The position numbers and the translations under genes were made by a program. From positions 248,001 to 312,000 of the forward strand of contig DAOUJW010000017.1 in the NCBI GenBank assembly GCA_034422115.1: DNA of 64,000 nt. The letters run 5' to 3'. This document shows, piece by piece, positions 8,083 through 16,185 of this stretch. Source of the stretch: DAOUJW01 sp034422115 (GTDB taxonomy: Bacteria; Chloroflexota; Dehalococcoidia; Lucifugimonadales; UBA2985). Under the pieces are notes generated by a model that worked only from the letters and a program-made list of their open reading frames with translations, did no database searches and was not told the DNA's origin. The stretch's first letter is position 1. Every line of letters begins with the position of its first letter.

Positions 8083-8430
8083 TTAACCCAGAGCCGCCTC
8101 CAGTGCCTTCTGCGACCCGCCTATCACCATCTGCCCGTTGACCACAACCAACGGCCGGCGTATCAGCCGCGGCTCCTCCAGCATCAGTTGCACCAGCTCA
8201 TCTTCCGAGAGGCTGTCCGCCGGGCGGCCCAGTGCCTTGAACGACGGGCTGTTCCATGAGAACAGGTCCGCGGGCTTGCGGCCTTCAATCAGCTGCCGGA
8301 TCTCGCTTTCTGTGAATTTATCCTGGAAGAAGTCCCTGTCTTCAGTTTCCAGACCCTTTTCGTGGAGCCACGCTCTCACCTTACGGCAGGTGGATCAGCG
8401 GCTCCACCAGTACAACGTCGCTTTGGGCAT
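8083..8430 (-). CDS. ArsC/Spx/YffB-family thioredoxin-fold protein, candidate selenoprotein (UGA at codon 12)
   Basis: Read from the ATG at 8430 (GGAGG ribosome site 8 nt upstream) this is a 115-residue protein interrupted only by UGA at codon 12 (8397-8395). The N-terminus reads MPKATLYWWSR-U-STCRKVRAWL, so the UGA sits exactly where ArsC/Spx/YffB proteins have the first active-site cysteine (CxxC: U12, C15), followed by the family RK and WL residues. The rest matches the family, ending LIRRPLVVVNG. The length is normal for the family (110-130). Without readthrough the only in-frame start would be GTG at 8379, losing the active site and first strand, which is implausible. A 4-bp hairpin with a G-first loop lies 23-34 nt after the UGA. 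The alternative is a recent nonsense mutation or sequencing error. Members are thiol oxidoreductases or arsenate reductases; the substrate is unknown. It lies downstream of CoxM-CoxS. Confidence 0.8.
8361..8372 (-). promoter_or_regulatory. Candidate bacterial SECIS hairpin
   Basis: On the mRNA, CGUG-GCUC-CACG forms a 4-bp stem with a tetraloop whose first base is G, 23-34 nt downstream of the UGA at 8395-8397. Distance and a G at the loop start match the minimal bacterial SECIS model recognised by SelB. A short stem of this kind also occurs by chance, so it supports rather than proves Sec insertion. Confidence 0.5.
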
Positions 8431-8463
8431 GTCTGCAACCTCCGTACTTTCCGTATATCAAGC

Positions 8464-8497
8464 AATGGCCTGCACCCTCATGAGAGTGCAGGCCATT
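8464..8497. terminator. Strong perfect hairpin between coxS-like and ArsC-like genes
   Basis: AATGGCCTGCAC (8464-8475) and GTGCAGGCCATT (8486-8497) are perfectly complementary over 12 bp. The 10-nt centre contains the palindrome CTCATGAG. It lies just after the stop of the CoxS-like gene and before the ArsC-like gene. There is no clear U-run on the minus strand, so it may be a terminator, an attenuator or an mRNA-processing structure. Confidence 0.5.
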
Positions 8498-8522
8498 AAG
8501 CGGATCCGTTTTGCAGGCGAAT

Positions 8523-8999
8523 TTACGCCTTTGCTATCTCCTCGGCCTTGAGCACCGCGCGGATGATCTTGTCGTAGCCGGTGCAGCGGCAGAGGTTGCC
8601 GGCCAGCCAGTGGCGGATGCGGGCCTCGTCGGCGTCCGGCTCGCGGTCCAGGAGGCTCTTGGCCGCCACGATGAAGCCGGGGGTGCAGATGCCGCACTGG
8701 AGGGCGGCCTCTTCCAGGAAGGCCTGCTGAAGCGGATGCAGCCCCTCGGGGGTGGCAACGCCCTCAATGGTGGTGATGGTCTTGCCCTGTGCCTCGACGC
8801 CCAGCACGCAGCAGGAGTCTACGATCCTGCCGTCAAGGATGACCGTGCATGCGCCGCAGTTGCCGTCGTTGCATCCCTCTTTGGCTCCCGTGAGTCCAAT
8901 TACGTCACGGAGACACTCAAGGAGGCTCTGGCGGCCCTCGCACAGGAAATCTACCTCGGTGTCGTTGATGGTGGTTCGTACGTGGACCTTATCTGCCAT
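8523..8999 (-). CDS. Molybdenum hydroxylase 2Fe-2S subunit (CoxS/XdhC-like small subunit)
   Basis: A 158-residue iron-sulfur subunit of the xanthine dehydrogenase / aerobic CO dehydrogenase family. The N-terminal plant-type ferredoxin cluster uses C43, C48, C51 and C63 (CNDGNCGAC). The C-terminal helical cluster uses C102, C105, C137 and C139 (CGIC and CRC). It passes electrons from the molybdenum site on a large subunit to FAD on the medium subunit. The FAD subunit gene precedes it with 2 bp between, but no large Mo-binding subunit is adjacent. The substrate therefore cannot be assigned. The length is typical. Confidence 0.93.
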   Translation of the reverse strand: MADKVHVRTTINDTEVDFLCEGRQSLLECLRDVIGLTGAKEGCNDGNCGACTVILDGRIVDSCCVLGVEAQGKTITTIEGVATPEGLHPLQQAFLEEAALQCGICTPGFIVAAKSLLDREPDADEARIRHWLAGNLCRCTGYDKIIRAVLKAEEIAKA

Positions 9000-9001
9000 A
9001 T

Positions 9002-9880
9002 CTATTCATCCCCCTTTGCTCTTGAAACTGCGGTCCGCAGGGCTCGCTTGGTGAGCACACCGACCAGGTGTATGCGCTGCTTGACGGTGCCTCTCATGTC
9101 GTTGATGGGGCTGGCGACGGCCTTGGCGGCCTCCGCGGCCTCCTCGATGGTGGCCTCGTTGGCGTCCTTGCCGACCATTGCGTCGGCTGCTGCCTGGGCC
9201 ATCCTGGGCGTTGGCGCAACAGCGCCGACCGCGATCCTGGCCGAGACAACCTTCTCCTTGGCGGCGTCCAGCTCAACGGACACGCCCGCGTTGGCGATGG
9301 CAATGTCCATCTCGTTTCTGGGGATGAACCGGAGGAAAGCTGCGCCGGAGTTAGGCTTGGGGGTCGGGAAGTTCATGTTGACAAGAAGCTCGCCGTCCTG
9401 CAGCACGTTTCTGCCGGGCGCTGTGCAGAAGTCCTCAATCGGGATACTGCGGTTCCCGTTCGGCCCGGCTATATTGGCGACGCCGCCCAGGGCCATGAGG
9501 GCCGGAATCGTGTCGCCGCTGGGGGAGGAGTTGCACAGGTTTCCGCCCAGGGTGGCTCGTCCCTGGATCTGGATGCCGCCAATGAGGAAGGCTGCATCCA
9601 CCAGGCCGGGGTAATGCTCTATAACGGTCTCGTTCTCGTAGATCAAGCAGCAGGGAACGCCGGCTCCCACGGTCAGGCCGTTGGCCTCCGAGTAGGAGAG
9701 CTCGTTCATCTCAGGGATCTGCTTGACGTCCACCAGGCGGTCAATCTCAAACCGGCCGCCGCGCAGTTGGACTATGACATCCGTGCCTCCTGCGAGGGCT
9801 TTGGCTTTGGGGCCACTTTCGGCCATCAACCGAACGGCCTCATCAAGGGTGGTAGGCGCTACATATTCGAAATCTTGCAT
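9002..9880 (-). CDS. Molybdenum hydroxylase FAD-binding subunit (CoxM-like)
   Basis: A 292-residue medium subunit of a xanthine dehydrogenase / CO dehydrogenase-type enzyme. The FAD-binding signatures AGGTD (about residues 31-35) and TLGGN (near 110) are present, followed by a PSGDTIPAL segment and the C-terminal CO-dehydrogenase flavoprotein domain (about 180-285). It accepts electrons from the 2Fe-2S subunit encoded immediately downstream. The usual Mo-pterin large subunit is missing from both sides, so this is an orphan medium/small pair whose catalytic subunit must lie elsewhere if it is functional. Confidence 0.93.
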   Translation of the reverse strand: MQDFEYVAPTTLDEAVRLMAESGPKAKALAGGTDVIVQLRGGRFEIDRLVDVKQIPEMNELSYSEANGLTVGAGVPCCLIYENETVIEHYPGLVDAAFLIGGIQIQGRATLGGNLCNSSPSGDTIPALMALGGVANIAGPNGNRSIPIEDFCTAPGRNVLQDGELLVNMNFPTPKPNSGAAFLRFIPRNEMDIAIANAGVSVELDAAKEKVVSARIAVGAVAPTPRMAQAAADAMVGKDANEATIEEAAEAAKAVASPINDMRGTVKQRIHLVGVLTKRALRTAVSRAKGDE

Positions 9881-10053
9881 GGCACATCCTCTCTTAGGCT
9901 GTGAATATTATAACACGGCCTCGCTAAAGGGCAATAGCCAAGGCGACGATGTAAGAGTTGTGCAAAATAGACCGAAACCCCAGCGCCGTGAAGCGAGCTC
10001 ATCAGAAACCCAGGCGTCAAGCAATACACCAGATTGGGGGAAGTCCGGCCTCT

Positions 10054-10305
10054 CTACAAATAGAACACCCATGACGCCAAGACCGAGACCAGTTGACACC
10101 AAAGTCCTGCCAACAGCAGACCCGCTCCCCACTTGGCCAACCTCCTGGGTCGCGCCATTTCTCTCTCCGCTTCATTACCTTCCTGGCCACTTGGCTCCCT
10201 GCTTCCAGCCCGCAAGAACAGCGCGTGCCCGTGATGAAAAACTAACAGTAACCCCACTATGTTCAGCGCCAGCCCTAATGGTGTTCCGTAGAACAGTATA
10301 GTCAT
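10054..10305 (-). CDS. Small two-helix membrane protein
   Basis: An 83-residue protein of no recognised family. Two hydrophobic helices (about residues 4-26 and 59-80) flank a polar, charged loop. The ATG at 10305 has AAAGGA about 10 nt upstream. It resembles another small membrane protein encoded 110 bp upstream on the same strand (10416-10781) only in being hydrophobic. The function is unknown. An overlapping frame (9908-10132) has no independent support. Confidence 0.5.
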   Translation of the reverse strand: MTILFYGTPLGLALNIVGLLLVFHHGHALFLRAGSREPSGQEGNEAEREMARPRRLAKWGAGLLLAGLWCQLVSVLASWVFYL

Positions 10306-10415
10306 TTATCCAGTCCTTTCTTCTTGATCTTGGACCGCCGCGCTTTCCAGCAAGGGGGCAGTCTCAGGCTCACCTGTGCCGGTAGCGTGTCAAGTGAGGC
10401 CACAGAATGGGGTGG

Positions 10416-10781
10416 TTAATGGGACGTTGAGGGTTTGTCTCGCTTTGCGTCGGCGGCAGTCTTGCGAACAGTGAGGAAGCAGAATATCAAGCCATTCCCG
10501 ATGAACAGATAAATGATGTTCCACAAACCATATGCATTGTCCATTATGTCGAAGGCGCCGGGGAATAGAGAGGCTGATAACACCAACAAGCCGATTCCGG
10601 CAGGAATGCTCAGTGCGCCCATTTTCACACCGAGAAGCCATCCCGCGGTTGGCCTTTCGTAGACGAGTGACGCGAATGCGCTAGTCGTCAGAATAAAAAA
10701 GGGAACAAATACGGTGAGTGTAGGAACGCCGATGTACAGCAACGCTAGAAATGCTATATAACCGCCCATGTCCGGGACCAT
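10416..10781 (-). CDS. Multi-spanning membrane protein of unknown function
   Basis: A 121-residue protein with three to four predicted hydrophobic segments (about residues 7-40 as one or two helices, 48-70 and 83-103) and a basic C-terminal tail. An AAGGAG site lies about 9 nt before the ATG at 10781. No family is recognised. It may be co-transcribed with the smaller membrane protein downstream (10054). Lower G+C and rarer codons than the surrounding housekeeping genes hint at a less constrained or acquired gene. Confidence 0.55.
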   Translation of the reverse strand: MVPDMGGYIAFLALLYIGVPTLTVFVPFFILTTSAFASLVYERPTAGWLLGVKMGALSIPAGIGLLVLSASLFPGAFDIMDNAYGLWNIIYLFIGNGLIFCFLTVRKTAADAKRDKPSTSH

Positions 10782-11542
10782 TGTCGTTAACTCCTTGTTC
10801 GCTGGCGTTCCCTCGGCGCTCTGACGTGTGTGGGAGGTGTGTCAAGTTTTAAGGGGCGGGGTGCATCCTCTATATGTGAGCTTATCGGAGTATGAACGGT
10901 GCCGTTCACAATAGCCAACGCCTGTAGAGAATACCGGAATATTGGGAAGAAAAGCCCAGAGCCGCGATCTATAGGTAAACATGCACTGCCTCTCGGCAGG
11001 CATTATAACAGAAACTATGTGGATATAGAGTGGAGATTGAGTGGCAATATTAGTGGCATCTCGATTAGGCATTCTTGGGGTTTGTTGGTATTGCCAATGC
11101 TCCCAGGGAGCGCCATATCCTGCCCGCTCATAGCCCGCCCCGTACTCGATACGGGGCGGGAGTCCACGTCCCACCCCTCCTGGATTCCTCCCTACGGAGA
11201 GCTTTGCACAACCTAGATGTATCAGTTCACCAGAAGCGCGACGCTGTCATTCTGAACGGAGCCCTTCGGCTACGCTCAGGATAAACTGCGCGGAGTGAAG
11301 AATCCAAAGCCTCTGTCTGCAAAGCTGCGATGTCCGTAGGCAAAGCCCTTGGATTCTTCGCTGCGCTCAGAATGACATTGATACGGGGCTTGGTCACAAG
11401 TTACGCAAAGGTCTGCCTACGCAGGAATGGTGACGAAGGTATCATTAAGCGGGATGCTCGTACTTCTGACTTGTTCAGAGTATTCCAAATGCCCGGGCGG
11501 CGTTCAAACTGGCTTGTTGCGAAACCTTCCTTTTAGTTAACA
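10782..11542. other. 761-bp gene-free, repeat-rich gap
   Basis: No supportable gene is seen on either strand. The left part (10840-11100) is relatively AT-rich and contains no recognised signal. The right part holds short inverted repeats: a CCCGTACTCGATACGGGGC palindrome near 11140-11160 with a CTCCTGGATTCCT relative at 11177-11191, and a larger inverted repeat at 11246-11376. Short frames here end quickly or follow the repeats. Confidence 0.6.
11246..11376. repeat. Imperfect inverted repeat, about 130 bp (MITE-like)
   Basis: The ends GTCATTCTGA (11246-11255) and its complement TCAGAATGAC (11367-11376) are inverted. The internal GAAGAATCCAAAG and CTTGGATTCTTC segments are also inverted. The layout looks like a small non-autonomous mobile or structural element. 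No target-site duplication was identified. Confidence 0.55.
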
Positions 11543-13195
11543 TTAATTAACAGCAGTCGGGTATCGGGCCAGGGTGTTCTCCTCCTTGGTCATAAACTCC
11601 AGGAGCGCCGGTTTGCCGGTTGCCATTGCCTCCTCTGCGCGCCGTATGGCCGGGACTATCTCCCTGGGATCTTCCACCCTCTCGCCGTAAGCGCCCAGGG
11701 CCCTGGCCACGTTGGCGTACTCGCCGTAGAGCTCGGTGAATCCGTAGCGCTCGGCCGCCACCGGATAGTTTCGGGAGTAGCCACTGAGGACGTGGTTGTT
11801 CAACACCAGCATAAGTATGGGGATTTCGTGTCTGGAAGCCGTCTCGATATCCATGCCGCACATTCCAATTGCCGCGTCCCCCATGATGGTCGCAACCAGC
11901 TTGTCGGGAGCGGCTAGCTTGGCCCCCATGGAGAGTCCCAGGGAGTAGCCCAGCTGACTTGAGTTTCCCCAGCCCAGGTATCCTCGAGGAACAGTGGGCT
12001 GATAGAAGGGGATGGTCTGGTCTCTGGGGTGGCCGGAGTCATGGGTGAGGATGGTCTTGTCCCGGTCCACCGCGTGCATGAAATCCCATATGACCCGATA
12101 GGGGTTTATCGGGGTCTCGTCGGAGGTTAGCAGTGGCATCCACTGCTCCAGCCACTCATCCTTGACCTTCTTCACTTCGTCGGCGACCCTGCCATCGCCC
12201 TTGCGTCCCTCCGCCCCGGTCTGCTTGCGAACCTCGTCGATGAGCTGGGTGAGCACCAGCCGGGCGTCTCCCTTGATAGCGTGATGTATCTGCTGCTCCT
12301 TATTGAAGTCCTTCTCATCAACGGTGCACTGGATGAGGGTCTTCCCAGGGGGAATGCCGACGGACGCCAGGTTGGTTGTGAAGCTGGTGCCGATACCGAA
12401 AACCAGGTCGGCCCTGTCCAGGAAATGGCGCGCCATTCGGGTCATAGTGCCGCCTCCGGCCCCGAGAGATAACGGATGGTCCTCCGGGAAACCGCTTTTT
12501 CCGGTGTTGGTGGTCATGACGGGAACGTTGGCGAGCTCTGCGAACTCCTGCAACTGGGCGGAGGCTTCAGCCCAGAGGACCCCCTGGCCCGCGAAGATCA
12601 CAGGGTTCCTGGCGGCCAGAAGGGCCTGGACGGCATCGGTTACGTCTGCGGGGTCTCCTGCGCTTCTGGCTCCCTTGACCGATCTGTAGCTGAAGGCTTC
12701 TTCGGCTATCTCCTCCTGCCCCACGTCTCCCGGCACCTCCAGCACCACAGGGCCCGGCCTGCCGGATCGGAGAAGTGTGTATGCTCGTCGCATCATCTCA
12801 GGGATTCTGGGCGCCTGGTTGATCTGGGAGACCCACTTGGTCACTCCCCTGTAGTTCTCGACGGCGCCAAAATCCGGCGGCTGGCCCGACCGGCTGCGAT
12901 TCGCTGCGCCCGGGACTATGAGGATGGGGACCGATTCGGCGTAGGCATGGGCGACCCCGCCAAAGGCGTTTTCAATCCCAGGACCTGACTGGGTGACCAC
13001 AACTCCATTAGGGCGTCCATTGGTCACCTTGGTGTAACCATCGGCCATGTTTACCGTGGTGCGCTCGGTCCTGGACATGATAGGCTTGATCCCGGCTATG
13101 GCACAGTCTTCTATAAGGGTGTTGGCCGGGTAGCAGAAGAGGTACTCAGTGCCTTCCATCTTCAGGATATTCGCAAGCGCCGCGTTGCCTTTCAT
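11543..13195 (-). CDS. Thiamine diphosphate-dependent enzyme, acetolactate synthase-like
   Basis: A 550-residue ThDP enzyme with the three expected domains: N-terminal PYR domain (about 1-170) with the cofactor-activating glutamate E44, a central domain (about 190-320), and a C-terminal PP domain (about 360-540). The metal/diphosphate motif begins GDAAIGM and ends LNN (about 439-467). GDA replaces the usual GDG. Family members decarboxylate 2-oxo acids and ligate or release the aldehyde product. Without the acetolactate-synthase small subunit or branched-chain genes nearby, ilvB is not assigned; sulfoacetaldehyde acetyltransferase, benzoylformate decarboxylase and related activities are possible. 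It stands alone on the minus strand. Confidence 0.88.
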   Translation of the reverse strand: MKGNAALANILKMEGTEYLFCYPANTLIEDCAIAGIKPIMSRTERTTVNMADGYTKVTNGRPNGVVVTQSGPGIENAFGGVAHAYAESVPILIVPGAANRSRSGQPPDFGAVENYRGVTKWVSQINQAPRIPEMMRRAYTLLRSGRPGPVVLEVPGDVGQEEIAEEAFSYRSVKGARSAGDPADVTDAVQALLAARNPVIFAGQGVLWAEASAQLQEFAELANVPVMTTNTGKSGFPEDHPLSLGAGGGTMTRMARHFLDRADLVFGIGTSFTTNLASVGIPPGKTLIQCTVDEKDFNKEQQIHHAIKGDARLVLTQLIDEVRKQTGAEGRKGDGRVADEVKKVKDEWLEQWMPLLTSDETPINPYRVIWDFMHAVDRDKTILTHDSGHPRDQTIPFYQPTVPRGYLGWGNSSQLGYSLGLSMGAKLAAPDKLVATIMGDAAIGMCGMDIETASRHEIPILMLVLNNHVLSGYSRNYPVAAERYGFTELYGEYANVARALGAYGERVEDPREIVPAIRRAEEAMATGKPALLEFMTKEENTLARYPTAVN

Positions 13196-13304
13196 GGATG
13201 GTCCGCCTTTCCTGTCACACCTCTGACGAGTTGAAAGCCCCCTGTTTGTACTATTCTTAAGGGTACTCTGAACAAGTTAGAAACAAGACTATTCCGCCTA
13301 ATTA

Positions 13305-13390
13305 TACCTTCACAACCATTCCTGCGGAGGCAGGAATCCAGGAGGGGCGGGATGTGGACTCCCGCCTTCGCGGGAGTGGATTGGGCTTAT
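13305..13390. repeat. Intergenic palindromes, ATTCCTGCGGAGGCAGGAAT family
   Basis: ATTCCTGCGGAGGCAGGAAT (13319-13338) is a near-perfect palindrome. It is followed by CCAGGAGGGG and by a second one, ACTCCCGCCTTCGCGGGAGT (13359-13378). Related copies lie at 7971-7991 and 11177-11430. They fill the gap between the ThDP enzyme and the aminopeptidase. Confidence 0.7.
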
Positions 13391-13401
13391 TCAGACCTTC
13401 C

Positions 13402-16002
13402 TTAAGCCTTTGCTGCGAGCCAACCGGCAACGCCCTCCCGGTTCCGCTCCAGCCAGGTGGCGTTCAGCCGGATGCGCTCCAGCGACTGCTGGATGGTCCT
13501 TGCAGCCGACGGCGCCGGGTGGCTCTCGAAGAAGTCCTCCACGTCCTTGGCGCGCTCCGGGTCGGTGAAGGAGCCGGTTATGCCAACGAGCCGCATTATG
13601 GCGAAGCCGCCGCGCCCGTACCGCCTGTCGAACTCCTCCCAGTTCTCCTTGATGAACTCCCAGGCCAGGTCCTTTCCGTAGCGGTTGCCCGCCAGGGAGA
13701 CCACCACCAGCACGGTGTCCTGGGAGCGAACCTCGTCGGAGAGGGAACGCTCCAGCATGTCCGATAGGAGCTCCCTGCTCTGGAACCGGGTCAGCGCGCC
13801 CAGCAGGCGCATGCGCTCCTCGTGGAGGTCAGCCTCCCGCTCCAGCCTCCACATGGTGTCGTAGGTGGACTCGTCACCCTCCTGGGCCACCAGCCCGTAG
13901 ACCACGCCCTTCAGGTCCGGGTGCAGCGATGACTGGTCGTCCAGGTACCGGCCGAAGCGGCCCTTGGCCTCTGCGATGGTGCCCGGGTCTCCGTAGCCAC
14001 CGAACTGCCCCAGCACGACGCCCCGGCGCAGGGAGTCCAGGTGGCCCTCGTCGGGACCTGCGTCCCAGCCCACCTGCCCGGCGATGCGCTCGTACAGACC
14101 CCTGGCGTACGCCTGGTACCGGTCTATGCACGGCTCGTCAAAGAGGAGGTTCTCCATGCCGCGCAGGTTGGTGGACAGGTCGCTCCAGACGGAGGCGTCC
14201 GACTCGACTTTGTAGGCCTCCGCCAGGGACAGGAACTGGGTTGCCGGCAGGAAGCCCGCACGCACCAGGGCGTAGGCGTCGTTCTGGAGGCCCAGGCGGT
14301 CGACGGCCGGAAGCTCCAGCCGCTCCACCGCTCCCTGCAACCTGTTCCAGCCCTCCGTCGAGTAGTTCACCCGGTAGAACCCGGTCTGCCCGGCGTTGGC
14401 CTTCACCCATCCGCCGGAGCCTGTGTCCTTGTCCAGCTCCACGTCGGCGTCCCGCTGTTCCATGAGCAGGGACACCTTGTCGTCGTCACCGGCCCTGGCG
14501 ACGCTGACAGGCACCTGCCACAGAGTGGGGTCTGCTTCGCTCTCGTCCAGCAGGTGGTCGTATAGGAAGCGGCGCTGGGTGAGACCGACGCGCCGCGCTC
14601 CTTCGTGCGCGCGGGTGTCCGTCTGGAGCACGGGGTAGCCCATCTGCTTGACCCAGGTGTTCATGATGGCGGTGACGGGCTGGCCGGACGCCTCCTCCAG
14701 GGCCGTCCACAGGTCCTCCGTGCGGGCGTTGGCGTACTGGTTGGCGGAGAGGTAGCCGTGCAGCCCCTGGCGGAAGGTCTCCTCGCCCAGGAAGTTCTCC
14801 AGCATCCTCAGGGTAGCGCCGCCCTTGCTGTAGCTGATGGCGTCGAATAGCTCACGGATCTGGGCGGGATTCTCAACACGTGCCTCGATGGGGTGTGAGT
14901 TGCGAAGCCCGTCCAGGCTCAGGCCGGAGTTGGTGTCTTGGAAGACGAACTGCGTCCACATGTTCCACTCCGGGTACTGGTGGTCGACGGCCTTGTCGCC
15001 CATCCAGGAGGCGAAGCTCTCATTGAGCCACAGGTCGTCCCACCACTCCATCGTCACCAGGTCGCCGAACCACATGTGGGCCATCTCGTGGGACACCACC
15101 TCCATGATTCGCTGCTTGGTCGCCGCCGAGGAGTTCTCCGGGTCGAAGAGCAGGGCGGTCTCCCGGTAGGTGATTGCGCCCCAGTTCTCCATTGCGCCCG
15201 CCGCGAAGTCCGGCACCGCTATGTGGTCCAGCTTCTCAAGCGGGTAAGGGATGTCGAAGTAGCTGTTGAAGTAGTTGAGCAGCCCCACGGCGTTCTCCAC
15301 TGCGAAGCGCCCCTGCTCCTCCTTGCCGCGGGTGGCCCAGACCCTGATCAGCGTCCCGTTGGGCGCTCTCTCCTCCACCGACGCGAAGTCGCCGACGATG
15401 AACGCCAGCAGGTAGGTGGACATCTTTGGCGACTCGCCGAAGCGCACGGTCTTTGCGCCGCCGGCCGCGGGCGTCTCGCTGACTATCATCGTGTTGGAGA
15501 TGGCGACCAGGTCAGACGGGACAACCAGCGTCACGTCGAAGGTGGCCTTGACCGCGGGGTCGTCCCAGCAGGGGAAAGCGCGCCGGGCGTCGGTGGCCTC
15601 AAACTGGGTGGTGGCAAGATACCGCTGCTGGCCCTCCGGGTCGGTGTACTGGCTGCGGTAGAAGCCCCGAAGCTGGTCGTTGAGGGTGCCGTTGAATCGG
15701 ATGTAGAGGGACGCCGCTCCGGCCGGGATGTCCTGGCCGAAGGCGAAGGTCGCCGTCTCCATCTCCTCGTCAAGCGAGATGCTCTGGGCCGACAGCGTCG
15801 TGCCGTCCGCCAGGGTCGCCTGCACCTCCAGGATGTCAAGCTCAATGGCGTTGACGGCGATGCTGGATACGGCCTCGTCCACCTCAATGCTGATGGTCTC
15901 CTCACCGGCGAAGGTGAAGGCGCTCAGGTCCGGGGTCAGGGTGAGGTCGTACTTCACCGGGCGGACGTTGGTGGGCAATCTATAGGCTGAGACTGTGGTC
16001 AT
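13402..16002 (-). CDS. M1 family zinc aminopeptidase (aminopeptidase N-like)
   Basis: An 866-residue gluzincin peptidase. The substrate-recognition motif GAMENWG is at residues 269-275, and the zinc motif HEMAH at 305-309 is completed by E328 in WLNE. The N-terminal beta-saddle domain (1-200), catalytic domain (about 200-430), small beta domain and a C-terminal ERAP1-like helical domain (about 520-850) are all in place. No signal peptide is present, so it is probably cytoplasmic and trims N-terminal residues from peptides. It is a full-length member of the family (about 850-900). It is convergent with the ThDP gene and separated from the hydrolase at 16186 by a repeat. Confidence 0.95.
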   Translation of the reverse strand: MTTVSAYRLPTNVRPVKYDLTLTPDLSAFTFAGEETISIEVDEAVSSIAVNAIELDILEVQATLADGTTLSAQSISLDEEMETATFAFGQDIPAGAASLYIRFNGTLNDQLRGFYRSQYTDPEGQQRYLATTQFEATDARRAFPCWDDPAVKATFDVTLVVPSDLVAISNTMIVSETPAAGGAKTVRFGESPKMSTYLLAFIVGDFASVEERAPNGTLIRVWATRGKEEQGRFAVENAVGLLNYFNSYFDIPYPLEKLDHIAVPDFAAGAMENWGAITYRETALLFDPENSSAATKQRIMEVVSHEMAHMWFGDLVTMEWWDDLWLNESFASWMGDKAVDHQYPEWNMWTQFVFQDTNSGLSLDGLRNSHPIEARVENPAQIRELFDAISYSKGGATLRMLENFLGEETFRQGLHGYLSANQYANARTEDLWTALEEASGQPVTAIMNTWVKQMGYPVLQTDTRAHEGARRVGLTQRRFLYDHLLDESEADPTLWQVPVSVARAGDDDKVSLLMEQRDADVELDKDTGSGGWVKANAGQTGFYRVNYSTEGWNRLQGAVERLELPAVDRLGLQNDAYALVRAGFLPATQFLSLAEAYKVESDASVWSDLSTNLRGMENLLFDEPCIDRYQAYARGLYERIAGQVGWDAGPDEGHLDSLRRGVVLGQFGGYGDPGTIAEAKGRFGRYLDDQSSLHPDLKGVVYGLVAQEGDESTYDTMWRLEREADLHEERMRLLGALTRFQSRELLSDMLERSLSDEVRSQDTVLVVVSLAGNRYGKDLAWEFIKENWEEFDRRYGRGGFAIMRLVGITGSFTDPERAKDVEDFFESHPAPSAARTIQQSLERIRLNATWLERNREGVAGWLAAKA

Positions 16003-16117
16003 GTGATCTGTCCTTCCTCCCTAGTTGGGCTGGATAGATTATACGCTACCACGCCGTTATCGGGAAACCGCGAGGGTGGTCAATAGAGCGATGATATAAT
16101 TGGGCAAATCTGCAATC

Positions 16118-16168
16118 ATAAGACCTCTTCCCCCTTCAAGGGGGAAGAACGAGATGGGGGTGTCATAT
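16118..16168. repeat. CTTCCCCCTTCAAGGGGGAAG palindrome element
   Basis: The hairpin CTTCCCCCTTCAAGGGGGAAG (16126-16146) is followed by a GAGATGGGGG tail. It matches the elements at 8041-8070 and 31960-32020 and lies just upstream of the hydrolase gene's ribosome site. Confidence 0.7.
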
Positions 16169-16185
16169 CCCCCAAGGAGGAGACC

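Noticed and set aside
8083..8379. Treat the ArsC-like gene as a 98-aa protein starting at GTG 8379
   Set aside because: It would lose the first strand and the active-site residues, and it has no ribosome site; the upstream frame with UGA matches the family far better.
8523..9880. Assigning aerobic CO dehydrogenase
   Set aside because: The large subunit that defines the substrate is missing from the window.
9908..10132. 74-aa minus-strand frame
   Set aside because: Out of frame with the two-helix membrane protein gene, which has the ribosome site and plausible topology.
11543..13195. Assigning ilvB (acetolactate synthase)
   Set aside because: No ilvN or other branched-chain gene nearby and several ThDP enzymes share this architecture.
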